The notes under the pieces were generated by a model. It was not told the DNA's origin. It worked only from the letters and a program-made list of their open reading frames with translations, and made no database searches. DNA of 64,000 nucleotides from NCBI RefSeq assembly GCF_000327065.1, contig NC_019936.1, forward strand, positions 1,860,001 through 1,924,000, read 5' to 3'. A program made the translations under genes and the position numbers. Source of the stretch: Stutzerimonas stutzeri RCH2. Lineage in GTDB: Bacteria; Pseudomonadota; Gammaproteobacteria; Pseudomonadales; Pseudomonadaceae. Numbering within the stretch: position 1 is the stretch's first letter; each line of letters opens with the position of its first letter. Positions 18,165-26,002 of this stretch are shown here, piece after piece.

Positions 18165-18203
18165 AATTCTCTTCAAGCCTTCTAGGAGGCAATGAAGATC
18201 GAG

Positions 18204-18228
18204 AAAGCGACCTTAGGGTCGCTTTTTT
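18204..18228 (+). terminator. Terminator of the tRNA unit
   Basis: AAAGCGACC / GGTCGCTTT with TTAG loop and a run of six T, 40 bases after tRNA-Gly. Confidence 0.9.
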
Positions 18229-18373
18229 CGTTTCTGCTGATGCGTATCAGAAGTGCCACCGGTGAGCGTTGGCGGAATTCCGTTGCGCCGGCCATCGGCA
18301 GGGCCTTGGCCAAAGCCGCCCAGCGCATGATTCTTTCAGGGTCTGCTGTATCGTTCGGCCTGAGCCACTGACT

Positions 18374-18664
18374 TCAGGTGTATTTGGTGAAAATGCTGCG
18401 CACTCTGTCCAGCGTCTCACCGGTATCCTGCGCCTGGTCATGCAAAGCCTCCTCGATCAGGCAGGTCAGCATCAATCGATATGCCTTGTCCAGTGCGCTA
18501 CGAGCAGCCGAGAACTGCTGGGCGATCGCTTCGCAGTCTTCCCCGCGCTTGATCATTGCCTGGATACCGCGCACCTGCCCCTCGACCCTTGCGAGCCGTT
18601 TCAGCATGGCCTGCTGTTGATGCTGCAGGTCTGCAGGTTCGCTGGGCGTGGTCTGGTCATTCAT
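18374..18664 (-). CDS. CsoR/FrmR-family (DUF156) repressor, CstR-like
   Basis: 96-residue all-helical repressor with the family core RLARVEGQVRGIQAMI. CsoR proteins sense Cu(I) with Cys-His-Cys, FrmR senses formaldehyde, CstR senses persulfide with two Cys. Here Cys44 matches the first conserved Cys. The position of the canonical His is Leu69, and a second Cys (Cys68) sits one residue before it. With no His and sulfide genes all around, a persulfide-type sensor is more likely than a copper sensor (inference). GAGGT is 6 bases before the ATG. A G-rich dyad of CsoR type lies 65 bases upstream. Confidence 0.88.
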   Translation of the reverse strand: MNDQTTPSEPADLQHQQQAMLKRLARVEGQVRGIQAMIKRGEDCEAIAQQFSAARSALDKAYRLMLTCLIEEALHDQAQDTGETLDRVRSIFTKYT

Positions 18665-18728
18665 GCGGCTACCTCTACATCGCAGGAGGGGAGGTGACGA
18701 TGCTCCAGGATCGGAGTGTCGGCCTCGT

Positions 18729-18744
18729 ATACGGGTAGGGGCAT
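18729..18744. promoter_or_regulatory. CsoR-type operator, copy A (between csoR-like and bigR-like genes)
   Basis: ATACGGGTAGGGGCAT differs at 2 of 16 positions from copy B at 25120-25135 (ATACCGGTAGGGGTAT). It lies in the divergent intergenic region, 65 bases before the csoR-like start, suggesting autoregulation. Assignment rests on the repeat among promoters and on the G-tract operators known for this repressor family. Confidence 0.55.
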
Positions 18745-18795
18745 GCTATCGATGCCGAAGTCCGTGGCCAACTTCTTTCGACGGGCTCTTGCCTA

Positions 18796-18819
18796 ACAAT
18801 ATATAAATAAATATATTGT
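18796..18819. promoter_or_regulatory. BigR-box-like perfect AT-rich palindrome
   Basis: Arms ACAATATA (18796-18803) and TATATTGT (18812-18819) are perfect inverted repeats around an 8-base AT centre, 28 bases before the ATG of the ArsR-family gene. BigR/SqrR-type repressors bind AT-rich dyads and regulate their own operon, so this is the likely operator. Confidence 0.7.
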
Positions 18820-18846
18820 AATTGTCTTAATCATTTTTCTGCGGCC

Positions 18847-19164
18847 ATGACTCCCGAACTGGATATCGAGCAGCTGCGAGCCAACGCGGCTTCGGCTGGT
18901 GCGTTGCTGAAAGCACTGGCAAACCCTGACCGTCTGCTGCTGCTTTGTCAGCTGTCGCAGGGCGAACGGAACGTCACCGAACTGGAGCAGCTCCTCGGCA
19001 TCCAGCAGCCGACCCTTTCGCAGCAACTTGCAGTGTTGCGGCGTGAGGGGCTTGTCGCTACCCGGCGTGAGGGCAAGCAGATCTACTACCGGATCAGCAG
19101 TTCGGAGGCACTCGCAGTGATCACCACCCTGTATCAGCTGTTTTGCGAGAGAGGGCAGCAATGA
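18847..19164 (+). CDS. bigR: BigR/SqrR-like ArsR-family persulfide-sensing repressor
   Basis: 105 aa winged-helix repressor. Core LLKALANPDRLLLLCQL, recognition helix QQPTLSQQLAVLRREGLV, wing REGKQIYYRI. Cys34 and Cys100 are 66 residues apart, the same spacing as the redox pair of BigR (Cys42/Cys108) and SqrR (Cys41/Cys107), which form a di- or tetrasulfide bridge with reactive sulfur species. The metal ligands of arsenic or zinc sensors are absent. The ATG overlaps nothing upstream, and the stop overlaps the next gene's start (ATGA). Confidence 0.9.
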   Translation: MTPELDIEQLRANAASAGALLKALANPDRLLLLCQLSQGERNVTELEQLLGIQQPTLSQQLAVLRREGLVATRREGKQIYYRISSSEALAVITTLYQLFCERGQQ

Positions 19165-19595
19165 ATATCGATTGGGGCAACTTCACACCCTGGACCGCAC
19201 TTGCCGGCGGCGTACTGATCGGCGCGGCGGCGAGCCTTTTCGTCCTGCTCAATGGCCGTATCGCTGGCATCAGCGGCCTGCTGGCCAGCCTTCTGGATCG
19301 GGGCGCCGAGGGGCGTGGCGAAAAGCTGATATTCCTTCTCGGCGTGCTGCTCGCTCCGTTGCTATGGATGCTGTTTGGTGCCTTGCCGGTCATGGAGTTT
19401 CAGTCCGGTTGGATCGGATTGGTGGTTGCAGGGTTGCTGGTTGGTATCGGCACGCGCTATGGCGCCGGCTGCACCAGTGGTCACGGCGTATGTGGGATCT
19501 CGCGGCTATCGCCTCGCTCGATCGTCGCGACCTTGATGTTCATGGCGGCGGGCTTCGTGACCGTCTTTGTCCTGCGTCATCTGTTGGGGGGATGA
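19161..19595 (+). CDS. YeeE/YedE (DUF395) transporter, PmpA-like first half
   Basis: 144 aa membrane protein with about four helices and the signature [15 protein letters not shown] (about 105-119), whose Cys residues handle sulfur species in YeeE (thiosulfate uptake) proteins. Starts at the ATG overlapping the bigR stop. In bigR operons of other proteobacteria two such half-size proteins (PmpA, PmpB) follow the regulator, as here. Likely moves thiosulfate or related sulfur compounds. Confidence 0.9.
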   Translation: MNIDWGNFTPWTALAGGVLIGAAASLFVLLNGRIAGISGLLASLLDRGAEGRGEKLIFLLGVLLAPLLWMLFGALPVMEFQSGWIGLVVAGLLVGIGTRYGAGCTSGHGVCGISRLSPRSIVATLMFMAAGFVTVFVLRHLLGG

Positions 19596-20017
19596 ACATG
19601 CGCAAACTGGCTTCGTTCGCCGCCGGACTGTTGTTTGGTCTGGGGCTGTTGCTTTCTGGGATGGCCAATCCTGCCAAGGTGATCGGTTTTCTCGATCTCG
19701 CAGGTGCGTGGGATCCCTCGCTCGCGCTGGTCATGGCTGGTGCCATCGGCACGGCGCTGGTGCCGTTCACCTGGGCCAGGAAGCGTGATCGCTCATTGCT
19801 GGATGCTCCGATGCAGCTGCCCAGCAAGCGTGAGCTCGATGGACGGCTCATCGGCGGCAGCCTGCTGTTCGGGGTGGGCTGGGGAATTGCCGGCATCTGT
19901 CCGGGGCCGGCAGTTGCCGTGCTACTGAGCGGTCACTGGCAAGTGATGCTGTTCGTCGCCGCCATGCTTGGCGGGATGCTGTTGTTCTCTGCGCTGGAAC
20001 GCCGGCGCATTTGCTGA
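19592..20017 (+). CDS. YeeE/YedE (DUF395) transporter, PmpB-like second half
   Basis: 141 aa, four predicted helices. LSGMANPAKVIGFLDLAG (about 21-38) and GWGIAGICPGPA (about 97-108, with a Cys) are the conserved DUF395 segments complementing the half encoded upstream. The ATG at 19592 overlaps the previous stop; an ATG 6 bases later with better spacing from GGGGGG is an alternative. It probably pairs with the preceding protein. Confidence 0.9.
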   Translation: MNMRKLASFAAGLLFGLGLLLSGMANPAKVIGFLDLAGAWDPSLALVMAGAIGTALVPFTWARKRDRSLLDAPMQLPSKRELDGRLIGGSLLFGVGWGIAGICPGPAVAVLLSGHWQVMLFVAAMLGGMLLFSALERRRIC

Positions 20018-20030
20018 CCGGGAGGTCATT

Positions 20031-20228
20031 ATGAAAGCCAACGTTGGAACCATTGATCGGACACTACGTATCGTCGTCGGTCTGGCACTCATCGGCCTGA
20101 GTCTGGCGGGGGTAATCGGTGTGTGGGGCTGGATTGGCCTGTTGCCCCTGGCCACCGGCATCTTCCGCTTCTGCCCGGCTTATACGCTGCTTGGCATCAA
20201 GACGTGCAAGGCGTGCTCCAAGCCTTGA
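20031..20228 (+). CDS. DUF2892 (YgaP-like) small membrane protein
   Basis: 65 aa. NVGTIDRTLRIVVGLALIGL starts the DUF2892 fold, with two membrane helices and a C-terminal FCPAYTLLGIKTCKAC, whose Cys residues are typical. The domain is often fused to or encoded beside rhodaneses and sulfide oxidation enzymes. GGAGGT precedes the ATG at 20031. Last gene of the bigR operon; a terminator follows. Confidence 0.9.
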   Translation: MKANVGTIDRTLRIVVGLALIGLSLAGVIGVWGWIGLLPLATGIFRFCPAYTLLGIKTCKACSKP

Positions 20229-20263
20229 GTGGCAGAGTATTGAATCAGTAGCGCGCAAACACG

Positions 20264-20290
20264 AAAGGCCGACAGCGATGTCGGCCTTTT
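20264..20290. terminator. Bidirectional terminator between the bigR operon and the rhodanese gene
   Basis: AAAGGCCGACA / TGTCGGCCTTT perfect 11-bp stem with GCGA loop, T-run on the plus side and A-run for the minus strand. Placed between convergent units. Confidence 0.88.
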
Positions 20291-20310
20291 CGCGTGGCCT
20301 GGCGAATGTC

Positions 20311-20691
20311 TCAGTCGAAGCTCGGCAGGTTGGGTTTGATGACCGGTCTGCCCGCTGCGACCCAGGCATCAAAGCCTCCGGCAATGGATTTAACGTTCAG
20401 GTAGCCCATTGCCTGTAAGGACGCCGCGGCAAGAGCGGCGCGGCCGCTGGTCTTGCAGTAGAGCACGACGTGCAGGTCGCGGGCGTTCAGTTCCGGCGCG
20501 CCGCTGAGCTTGAACTCCAGCACGCCACGCGGGATGTTCAGCGCACCCTCGATATGTCCCTCGCGAAACTCGTCTGGTTCGCGTACATCGATAAGTACGT
20601 CGGCTGCCTGGATCGCGGCTTCGGCTTGGCTCGTCGGTATCTCCTGGATACCAGTGCGGGCCTGTTCGACTAGATCATGGGCGCTTTTCAT
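20311..20691 (-). CDS. Rhodanese-domain sulfurtransferase
   Basis: 126 aa single rhodanese domain. VLIDVREPDEFREGHIEGA opens the fold, Cys79 in the loop CKTSGR is the persulfide-carrying residue, and GGFDAWVAAGRPV closes it. No signal peptide, so cytoplasmic. Last gene of the minus-strand operon (4-base overlap with sulP). It probably transfers sulfane sulfur between SQR-made persulfide, glutathione and the dioxygenase. Confidence 0.93.
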   Translation of the reverse strand: MKSAHDLVEQARTGIQEIPTSQAEAAIQAADVLIDVREPDEFREGHIEGALNIPRGVLEFKLSGAPELNARDLHVVLYCKTSGRAALAAASLQAMGYLNVKSIAGGFDAWVAAGRPVIKPNLPSFD

Positions 20692-22466
20692 CCTGCGTTC
20701 TCCTGCATGCTGGAAAGATGATCACGCTGTCGTTCGACGGCGCGATGGGTGGTCTGCGGGTCCAAAGAGAGCAACGCTTCGTACTGGCTGAGGAACACCT
20801 GGCCGCCGAAGTGCTCAAGGAAGTCGCTGCGGCGCAGCCGATCCATCACCGGTCCTTTGACTTCGGAAAGGTGCAGCTGGACGCCGGCAGCGTGAAGACG
20901 GGCGGTGATGGCTTCGAGACTTTCCAATGCGCTGGCATCGATCAGGTTTACGCCTGGACACATCAGCACCAGATGCTCGGCTTGCGGGTAGCGACCGACG
21001 AGTTCGGCGATGCGATCTTCCAGAAAACGCGCATTGGGAAAATACAGGCTTTCATCCACGCGCACCGAGAGCACCGTCGGGCTCTGCACCACGGCGAAAC
21101 GTTCGATATTGCGGAAGTGCTCGCTGCCGGGCAGCTGGCCAACCACGGCGACATGAGGCTGGCTGGTGCGCCAGAGAAACAGCAGCAGCGACAGCCCCAC
21201 GCCGAGGATGATGCCGCTCTCCACCCCGACCAGCAGCACACCGAGCATCGTTGCAGCCATCGCCGCGGCGTCCTGACGGGAATAGCGCCACGTTCGCCGC
21301 AGCGCGGCGAGGTCCACCAGGCTGAGCACTGCGACGATGATGGTTGCGGCCAGGACGGCATGGGGCAGGTTATGAAACAGCGGCGTGAAGAACAGTACGG
21401 TAAGGCCAATACCTGCGGCGGTCAGGGCGCCGGCCAGAGGTGTCTGGGCGCCAGCGTCGAAGTTGACCACCGAGCGGGCGAAACCGCCGGTTACCGGAAA
21501 GCCACCGCTGAGCGCCGCGGCGACATTGGCGCCACCGAGCGCAACCAGCTCCTGATTGGGTTCGATGCGCTCACGGCGTTTGGCTGCCAGGGTCTGGGCT
21601 ACCGATACCGACTCGACAAAGCCGACCAGGCTGATCAGCACGGCCGCCGGCAGGAGCTGCATGGCCAGCGCCAGATCCAGCGATGGCAGGCCGAGGGATG
21701 GCAGGCCGCGGGGCACCTCTCCGACCACTCGTACACCCAGCTCGGCAAGCTGGAACACGCTGACTGCAGCGATGGCTAGAAACAGTGCGGCGACCGGGCC
21801 TATTTTGCTCAGGGTGGCGGCCATGCGCGGGGACATCCCCAGGCCGTGCAGCCACTTGGCGAGGTGGCCGCGGACCAGATAGAGAAAAACCAGACTGGTT
21901 AGACCAATGGCAAGGGTCGGCAGATGCGTCTGTGGCAAGCCGGCGATCAAACCTGCAGCGAGCTCAAGCGCATTTTCGCCGGCAACGGAAATACCGAGGA
22001 TGTGCTTCAGCTGTCCGAGGGCGATGAGAATCCCCGACGCGCTGATGAACCCGGAAATCACCGGATGGCTGAGAAAATTCGCCAGAAAGCCCAGCCGCAA
22101 CACTGCCATGACCACCAGCACGACCCCGGACAGCATCGCCAAGAGCATGGCCGCGCCGACATATTCCGCGCTGCCCGCGGCAAACAATGGGCCCAGTGCC
22201 GCGGCGGTCATCAGCGAGACCACTGCCACCGGGCCAACGGCCAAGGTACGGCTGGTGCCGAAGAGGGTATAGGCGATCAGCGGCAACATGCTGGCGTACA
22301 GGCCAGTCACTGGAGGCAGGCCCGCGAGCATGGCGTAGGCCAGGCTTTGCGGGATCAGCATCAAGGTCACGATCAGCGCGGCCAGGCTGTCCTTGGCTGC
22401 GGCCGCACGATCGTATTGCTTCGCCCATTCCAGGCATGGCAGCAAGCGGGCCAGCCGTTTCATCAT
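20688..22466 (-). CDS. SulP-family anion transporter with STAS domain
   Basis: 592 aa. Roughly 10-12 membrane helices spanning about residues 25-440, with the SulP signatures PQSLAYAMLAGLPPVTGLYAS and ALGGANVAAALSGGFPVTGGFARS, and a cytoplasmic STAS domain (about 455-560) with VNLIDASALESLE. Overlaps neighbours on both sides by 4 bases. Between SQR and rhodanese genes it may import or export sulfate, sulfite or thiosulfate; substrate not shown by sequence. Confidence 0.92.
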   Translation of the reverse strand: MMKRLARLLPCLEWAKQYDRAAAAKDSLAALIVTLMLIPQSLAYAMLAGLPPVTGLYASMLPLIAYTLFGTSRTLAVGPVAVVSLMTAAALGPLFAAGSAEYVGAAMLLAMLSGVVLVVMAVLRLGFLANFLSHPVISGFISASGILIALGQLKHILGISVAGENALELAAGLIAGLPQTHLPTLAIGLTSLVFLYLVRGHLAKWLHGLGMSPRMAATLSKIGPVAALFLAIAAVSVFQLAELGVRVVGEVPRGLPSLGLPSLDLALAMQLLPAAVLISLVGFVESVSVAQTLAAKRRERIEPNQELVALGGANVAAALSGGFPVTGGFARSVVNFDAGAQTPLAGALTAAGIGLTVLFFTPLFHNLPHAVLAATIIVAVLSLVDLAALRRTWRYSRQDAAAMAATMLGVLLVGVESGIILGVGLSLLLFLWRTSQPHVAVVGQLPGSEHFRNIERFAVVQSPTVLSVRVDESLYFPNARFLEDRIAELVGRYPQAEHLVLMCPGVNLIDASALESLEAITARLHAAGVQLHLSEVKGPVMDRLRRSDFLEHFGGQVFLSQYEALLSLDPQTTHRAVERQRDHLSSMQENAG

Positions 22467-24211
22467 GCCTTCTTCTCTTGGGTGAAGTTGCAGGCGTCAG
22501 GCGCATCAGCCGGGCGTGGCTCGAAATCAAGGTGCTTCGGCTCTGCCAGCCATTCATGCCCCTTCAGCATCATGTCGAAGTAGATTGATGGCATCCATTG
22601 CGTCTTCAGCCGCCAGGCGAGCCGTCTGGGTACCCGCGGATCGAGCGGGAAGGTCGGCAGCAGCTTCCCGCCGTAGCCGAACTCGGCCAGGATCACCTTG
22701 CCGCGCTCCACGGTCAGCGGGCAGGAACCATAGCCGTCATAGATTGCTCGCGGGCCCTTGCCGCCAAGCACGCTGAGGACATTTTCCGCCACAACCGGCG
22801 CCTGCTTGCGGACCGCGGCGGCAGTCTTGGCGTTAGGCGCAGAGCAGACATCGCCCAGGCTGAAGATGTTGCCGAAGCGCGGATGGCGAAGCGTTTCATG
22901 CTCGGCTTCGAACCAGCCATCGGCGTTGCTGAGTGCGCTATGGCGAATGAAGTCCGGCGCGTGCTGTGGCGGGACCACGTGCAACAGATCGAACTCGCGC
23001 TCCTCGGTACGGCTGTTGCCATGACTGTCGACGACGTTGAAGCTGGCCTTGCGCGCCGGGCCGTCGATCGCCGTCAGGCGATTGTTGAACTGGAGCTGTG
23101 CGCCGTAGCGTTCAACGTAGCTCATCAGCCCGGGCACGAAATCCGCTACGCCAAACAGCACGGCACCCGCGGAACAGAAGTCCACCTGGATGTCTTTCAG
23201 CACGCCTTGCCGCAGCCAGTGGTCGCATGACAGATACATGGCTTTCTGCGGCGCTCCGGCACATTTGATTGGCATCGGAGGCTGGGTGAACAGTGCCTTG
23301 CCGTGCCGCAGGCTCTGTACCAGTTGCCAGGTGTAGGGTGCCAGCTCGAAGGCGTAATTGGAGGTCACGCCGAATTTACCGAGGCTCTCGCGGGCGCCTT
23401 CGATGGCATCCCAGTCGAGGCTGAGGCCCGGGCAGACCACCAGCGCTCGATAACCGATGCGGCTGCCGTCCTCGAGCACGATCTGTTGATGTTCCGGCTC
23501 AAAGGCTTCGGCTGCTGCACGGATCCACTGCGCTTTGGCCGGAATGCAGCGGCTCATTGCGCGTTCGGTGTTGGCACGGTCGAACACACCGGCGCCCACC
23601 ATCGTCCAGCCGGGCTGATAGTAATGTTGATCGCGCGGCTCGATGATCGCGATGCGCAAATCGGGATCACGCTTGAACAGGCTGGCGGTCACGGCGCAGC
23701 CGGCGGCGCCACCGCCAATCACCAGTACGTCGTACCGCGGTGTGACCGCTAATTTTCCAGCGGCCTGTAGCGGTTGGTCAGTCGCCGATTGCCAATACTG
23801 TTCCAGCCGAGGCAGCAGGCCGCTGAGGTCGTAGTTCGCCTGCTGAGCGGTCTGCAGCAGCACATGCGGATCGAGGTGGTGCGCTTCGGCCAGCGCCCAC
23901 AGCGAGGCCGAGCGAGTGCCGGTCCGGCAGAACGCCAGGGCAGGGCCTTTGACCCGCTCCAGCAGCGAGCGAAATGCGGCGACATCGGCATCGCTGATCT
24001 GCCCGGATACGACAGGCAGGTGGTGGTACTCCAGTCCTGAGGCCTCGGCCGCGACACGCATGATCGCGCTGGCAGGTTGCCCTTCATCCTCGCTGTCAGG
24101 ACGGTTGTAGATGACACAGCGAAAACCGCTGGCTGCCAGCAGCGCCATATCCGCCGGTTGCAGTTGCGCGGCGACAGAGATGAAAGGGGTCAGTCGTTTT
24201 ATTGTTTGCAT
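22463..24211 (-). CDS. DUF442 sulfurtransferase/phosphatase-like domain fused to sulfide:quinone oxidoreductase
   Basis: 582 aa fusion. Residues 1-110 are a DUF442 (TIGR01244) dual-specificity-phosphatase-like domain with the P-loop FCRTGTRS (Cys95, Arg100). From about 158 a flavoprotein follows: VLVIGGGAAG (FAD), Cys317 in KCAGAPQKAMYL and Cys456 in GDVCSAP, the two redox cysteines of type II SQR. Such enzymes oxidise sulfide at FAD, pass electrons to quinone and make persulfide. DUF442 domains occur alone or fused to persulfide dioxygenase in Blh proteins; here the partner is SQR and the dioxygenase is the next gene. Second gene of the operon. Confidence 0.9.
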   Translation of the reverse strand: MQTIKRLTPFISVAAQLQPADMALLAASGFRCVIYNRPDSEDEGQPASAIMRVAAEASGLEYHHLPVVSGQISDADVAAFRSLLERVKGPALAFCRTGTRSASLWALAEAHHLDPHVLLQTAQQANYDLSGLLPRLEQYWQSATDQPLQAAGKLAVTPRYDVLVIGGGAAGCAVTASLFKRDPDLRIAIIEPRDQHYYQPGWTMVGAGVFDRANTERAMSRCIPAKAQWIRAAAEAFEPEHQQIVLEDGSRIGYRALVVCPGLSLDWDAIEGARESLGKFGVTSNYAFELAPYTWQLVQSLRHGKALFTQPPMPIKCAGAPQKAMYLSCDHWLRQGVLKDIQVDFCSAGAVLFGVADFVPGLMSYVERYGAQLQFNNRLTAIDGPARKASFNVVDSHGNSRTEEREFDLLHVVPPQHAPDFIRHSALSNADGWFEAEHETLRHPRFGNIFSLGDVCSAPNAKTAAAVRKQAPVVAENVLSVLGGKGPRAIYDGYGSCPLTVERGKVILAEFGYGGKLLPTFPLDPRVPRRLAWRLKTQWMPSIYFDMMLKGHEWLAEPKHLDFEPRPADAPDACNFTQEKKA

Positions 24212-24232
24212 GTCGACGTCCTCCAGTCCTGG

Positions 24233-25096
24233 CTACAGCACATCCAATGGGATTTTCAGGTAACGGGTGCCGTTGCTCTCAGGCTCTGGCAGCTCGCCGC
24301 CGCGCATGTTGATCTGCACAGAGGGCAGAATCAGCGTGGGCATGCCCAACGTGGCATCGCGTGCGGTGCGCATGGCGACGAACTCTTCTTCAGTGATGCC
24401 AGCGTGAACGTGGACGTTGAGCTCGCGTTCGGCGGCGATGGTGGTTTCGTAGAGAAACTCCTCGCGGCCGGGTGCCTTGTAGTCATGGCACATGAAGACC
24501 CGCGTCGAATCTGGCAGGGTGAACAGCTTCTGAATGGACTGATACAGCGTGCGCGCGTCGCCGCCGGGAAAGTCGCATCGGGCGGTGCCGTAGTCGGGCA
24601 TGAACAGCGTATCGCCGACGAACGCGGCGTCGCCGATCACATAAGTCATGCAGGCTGGAGTGTGCCCCGGGGTATGGATGGCGTGCGCCTGTATGTTGCC
24701 GACCTGAAAGGTGTCACCGTCGTGGAACAGATGGTCGAACTGACGACCGTCCGTGGCGAACTCGCTACCGGCATTGAACAGCTTGCCGAAGGTGTCCTGC
24801 ACCACTGTGATCCGGTCGCCGATCGCCAGCCGACCGCCTAGTTGCTGCTTCAGGTAAGGGGCCGCACTCAGATGGTCGGCATGCACGTGGGTTTCCAGCA
24901 GCCATTGCACCGTCAGCCCCTGGGCGCGCACATAGTCAACGAGACGCTCGGCCGTGGCGTGGGAAGTGCGACCTGAGGCCGGGTCGTAATCCAGCACCGA
25001 ATCGATTACTGCGCACTGCTGGGTTACCGGGTCGCTGACTACATAGCTGTAGGTGAAGGTTGCCGGATCGAAAAAGGCTTCAACATGGGCGTTCAT
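24233..25096 (-). CDS. blh: Persulfide dioxygenase (Blh/ETHE1-like MBL-fold hydrolase)
   Basis: 287 aa metallo-beta-lactamase-fold enzyme oxidising glutathione persulfide to sulfite. The metal ligands ETHVHADH (about 67-74), TPGHTP and FVGDTLF with a later MCHDY are those of the mononuclear iron ETHE1/Blh group. The ATG at 25096 has AAGGA 6-7 bases upstream; an in-frame ATG 18 bases earlier lacks one. First gene of the operon, with a CsoR-type dyad 24 bases before its start, so probably the regulated entry point. Confidence 0.92.
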   Translation of the reverse strand: MNAHVEAFFDPATFTYSYVVSDPVTQQCAVIDSVLDYDPASGRTSHATAERLVDYVRAQGLTVQWLLETHVHADHLSAAPYLKQQLGGRLAIGDRITVVQDTFGKLFNAGSEFATDGRQFDHLFHDGDTFQVGNIQAHAIHTPGHTPACMTYVIGDAAFVGDTLFMPDYGTARCDFPGGDARTLYQSIQKLFTLPDSTRVFMCHDYKAPGREEFLYETTIAAERELNVHVHAGITEEEFVAMRTARDATLGMPTLILPSVQINMRGGELPEPESNGTRYLKIPLDVL

Positions 25097-25119
25097 TGCG
25101 TATTCCTTATCCATTCTGC

Positions 25120-25135
25120 ATACCGGTAGGGGTAT
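25120..25135. promoter_or_regulatory. CsoR-type operator, copy B (before the persulfide dioxygenase operon)
   Basis: ATACCGGTAGGGGTAT: perfect arms ATACC/GGTAT around a G-rich centre. It lies 24 bases before the dioxygenase start, where a bound repressor would block transcription. Nearly identical to copy A before the csoR-like gene. Confidence 0.65.
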
Positions 25136-25270
25136 CTGTGTGGAGGTGATCTTAGTCCTGAATAAGGTTATATGCTTAGAATTAATAGTTATTAGTCGTT
25201 GGGCAGCGATGCGCGTCTGTTGGAGAGACCGATTGCCCAGCGCTAGAAGGGCGCCGACACAGCCTGCACT

Positions 25271-26002
25271 TCAGCGACTCGACGGGTTGGCTTCGTCGCT
25301 GACGATATGGCCGTCGACCAGTTGAATGGTCCTGGCACAATCCGCTGCGAGGCGCGGGTCGTGAGTCACCACCAGCACCGCACAGCCGAACTGCGCGTTG
25401 ATCCGGTGGAACAGCTCGAACACGCTTTGCGCAGTGCGAGTGTCGAGGTTGCCGGTCGGCTCGTCGGCCAAGAGCAGCGGAGGGCGAGTCACCAGTGCCC
25501 GGGCGATGGCCACCCGCTGTTGCTGGCCGCCGGAGATCTGCGTGGGTTTCTTGTCGGCGAAGGCGCCAAGGCCGACCTCGTCAAGCAGGCCTCGCGCCAG
25601 TTCGATATCGGCAGGCGAAGGTTTGCCGTGGCGGATCATCAGCGGCATCAGGACGTTTTCCAGGACGCTGAAGGCCGAAATCAGGTGGTGAAACTGGAAC
25701 ACGAAGCCGATCGCCTGATTGCGCAGGTGGGTGCGGGTTTCATCGTCACTGTCGCGAGTGGCCTGCCCGAGCAGATACAACTCGCCCGAGCTCGGTGCAT
25801 CGAGCAGGCCGATCAGATTAAGTAGCGTACTTTTGCCGGAACCGGATGGGCCGATCAGTGCGGCCAGTTCGCCGCGATACAGCGACAGGTCGATACCATG
25901 CAACACCTCGGTTTCCAACGGTGTGCCAACGTTGAATGCCTTGCGTACCTGGTCCAGGCGCAGGACTTCGGCCGAGTTGTGCTTGATCATGGGTTCAGAC
26001 AT
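25271..26002 (-). CDS. ABC exporter ATPase (MacB/LolD type)
   Basis: 243 aa. Walker [11 protein letters not shown]-loop [11 protein letters not shown] signature [14 protein letters not shown], Walker [13 protein letters not shown] and H-loop VVTHD: a complete nucleotide-binding domain of the lipoprotein/macrolide exporter group. The ATG at 26002 overlaps the end of the permease gene, so the upstream in-frame extension (61 codons) is rejected. Third gene of a HlyD-permease-ATPase operon. Confidence 0.93.
   Translation of the reverse strand: MSEPMIKHNSAEVLRLDQVRKAFNVGTPLETEVLHGIDLSLYRGELAALIGPSGSGKSTLLNLIGLLDAPSSGELYLLGQATRDSDDETRTHLRNQAIGFVFQFHHLISAFSVLENVLMPLMIRHGKPSPADIELARGLLDEVGLGAFADKKPTQISGGQQQRVAIARALVTRPPLLLADEPTGNLDTRTAQSVFELFHRINAQFGCAVLVVTHDPRLAADCARTIQLVDGHIVSDEANPSSR

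Noticed and set aside
18242..18373. Possible gene remnant between the tRNA terminator and the CsoR-like gene
   Set aside because: The short frames there show no recognisable domain or ribosome-binding site.
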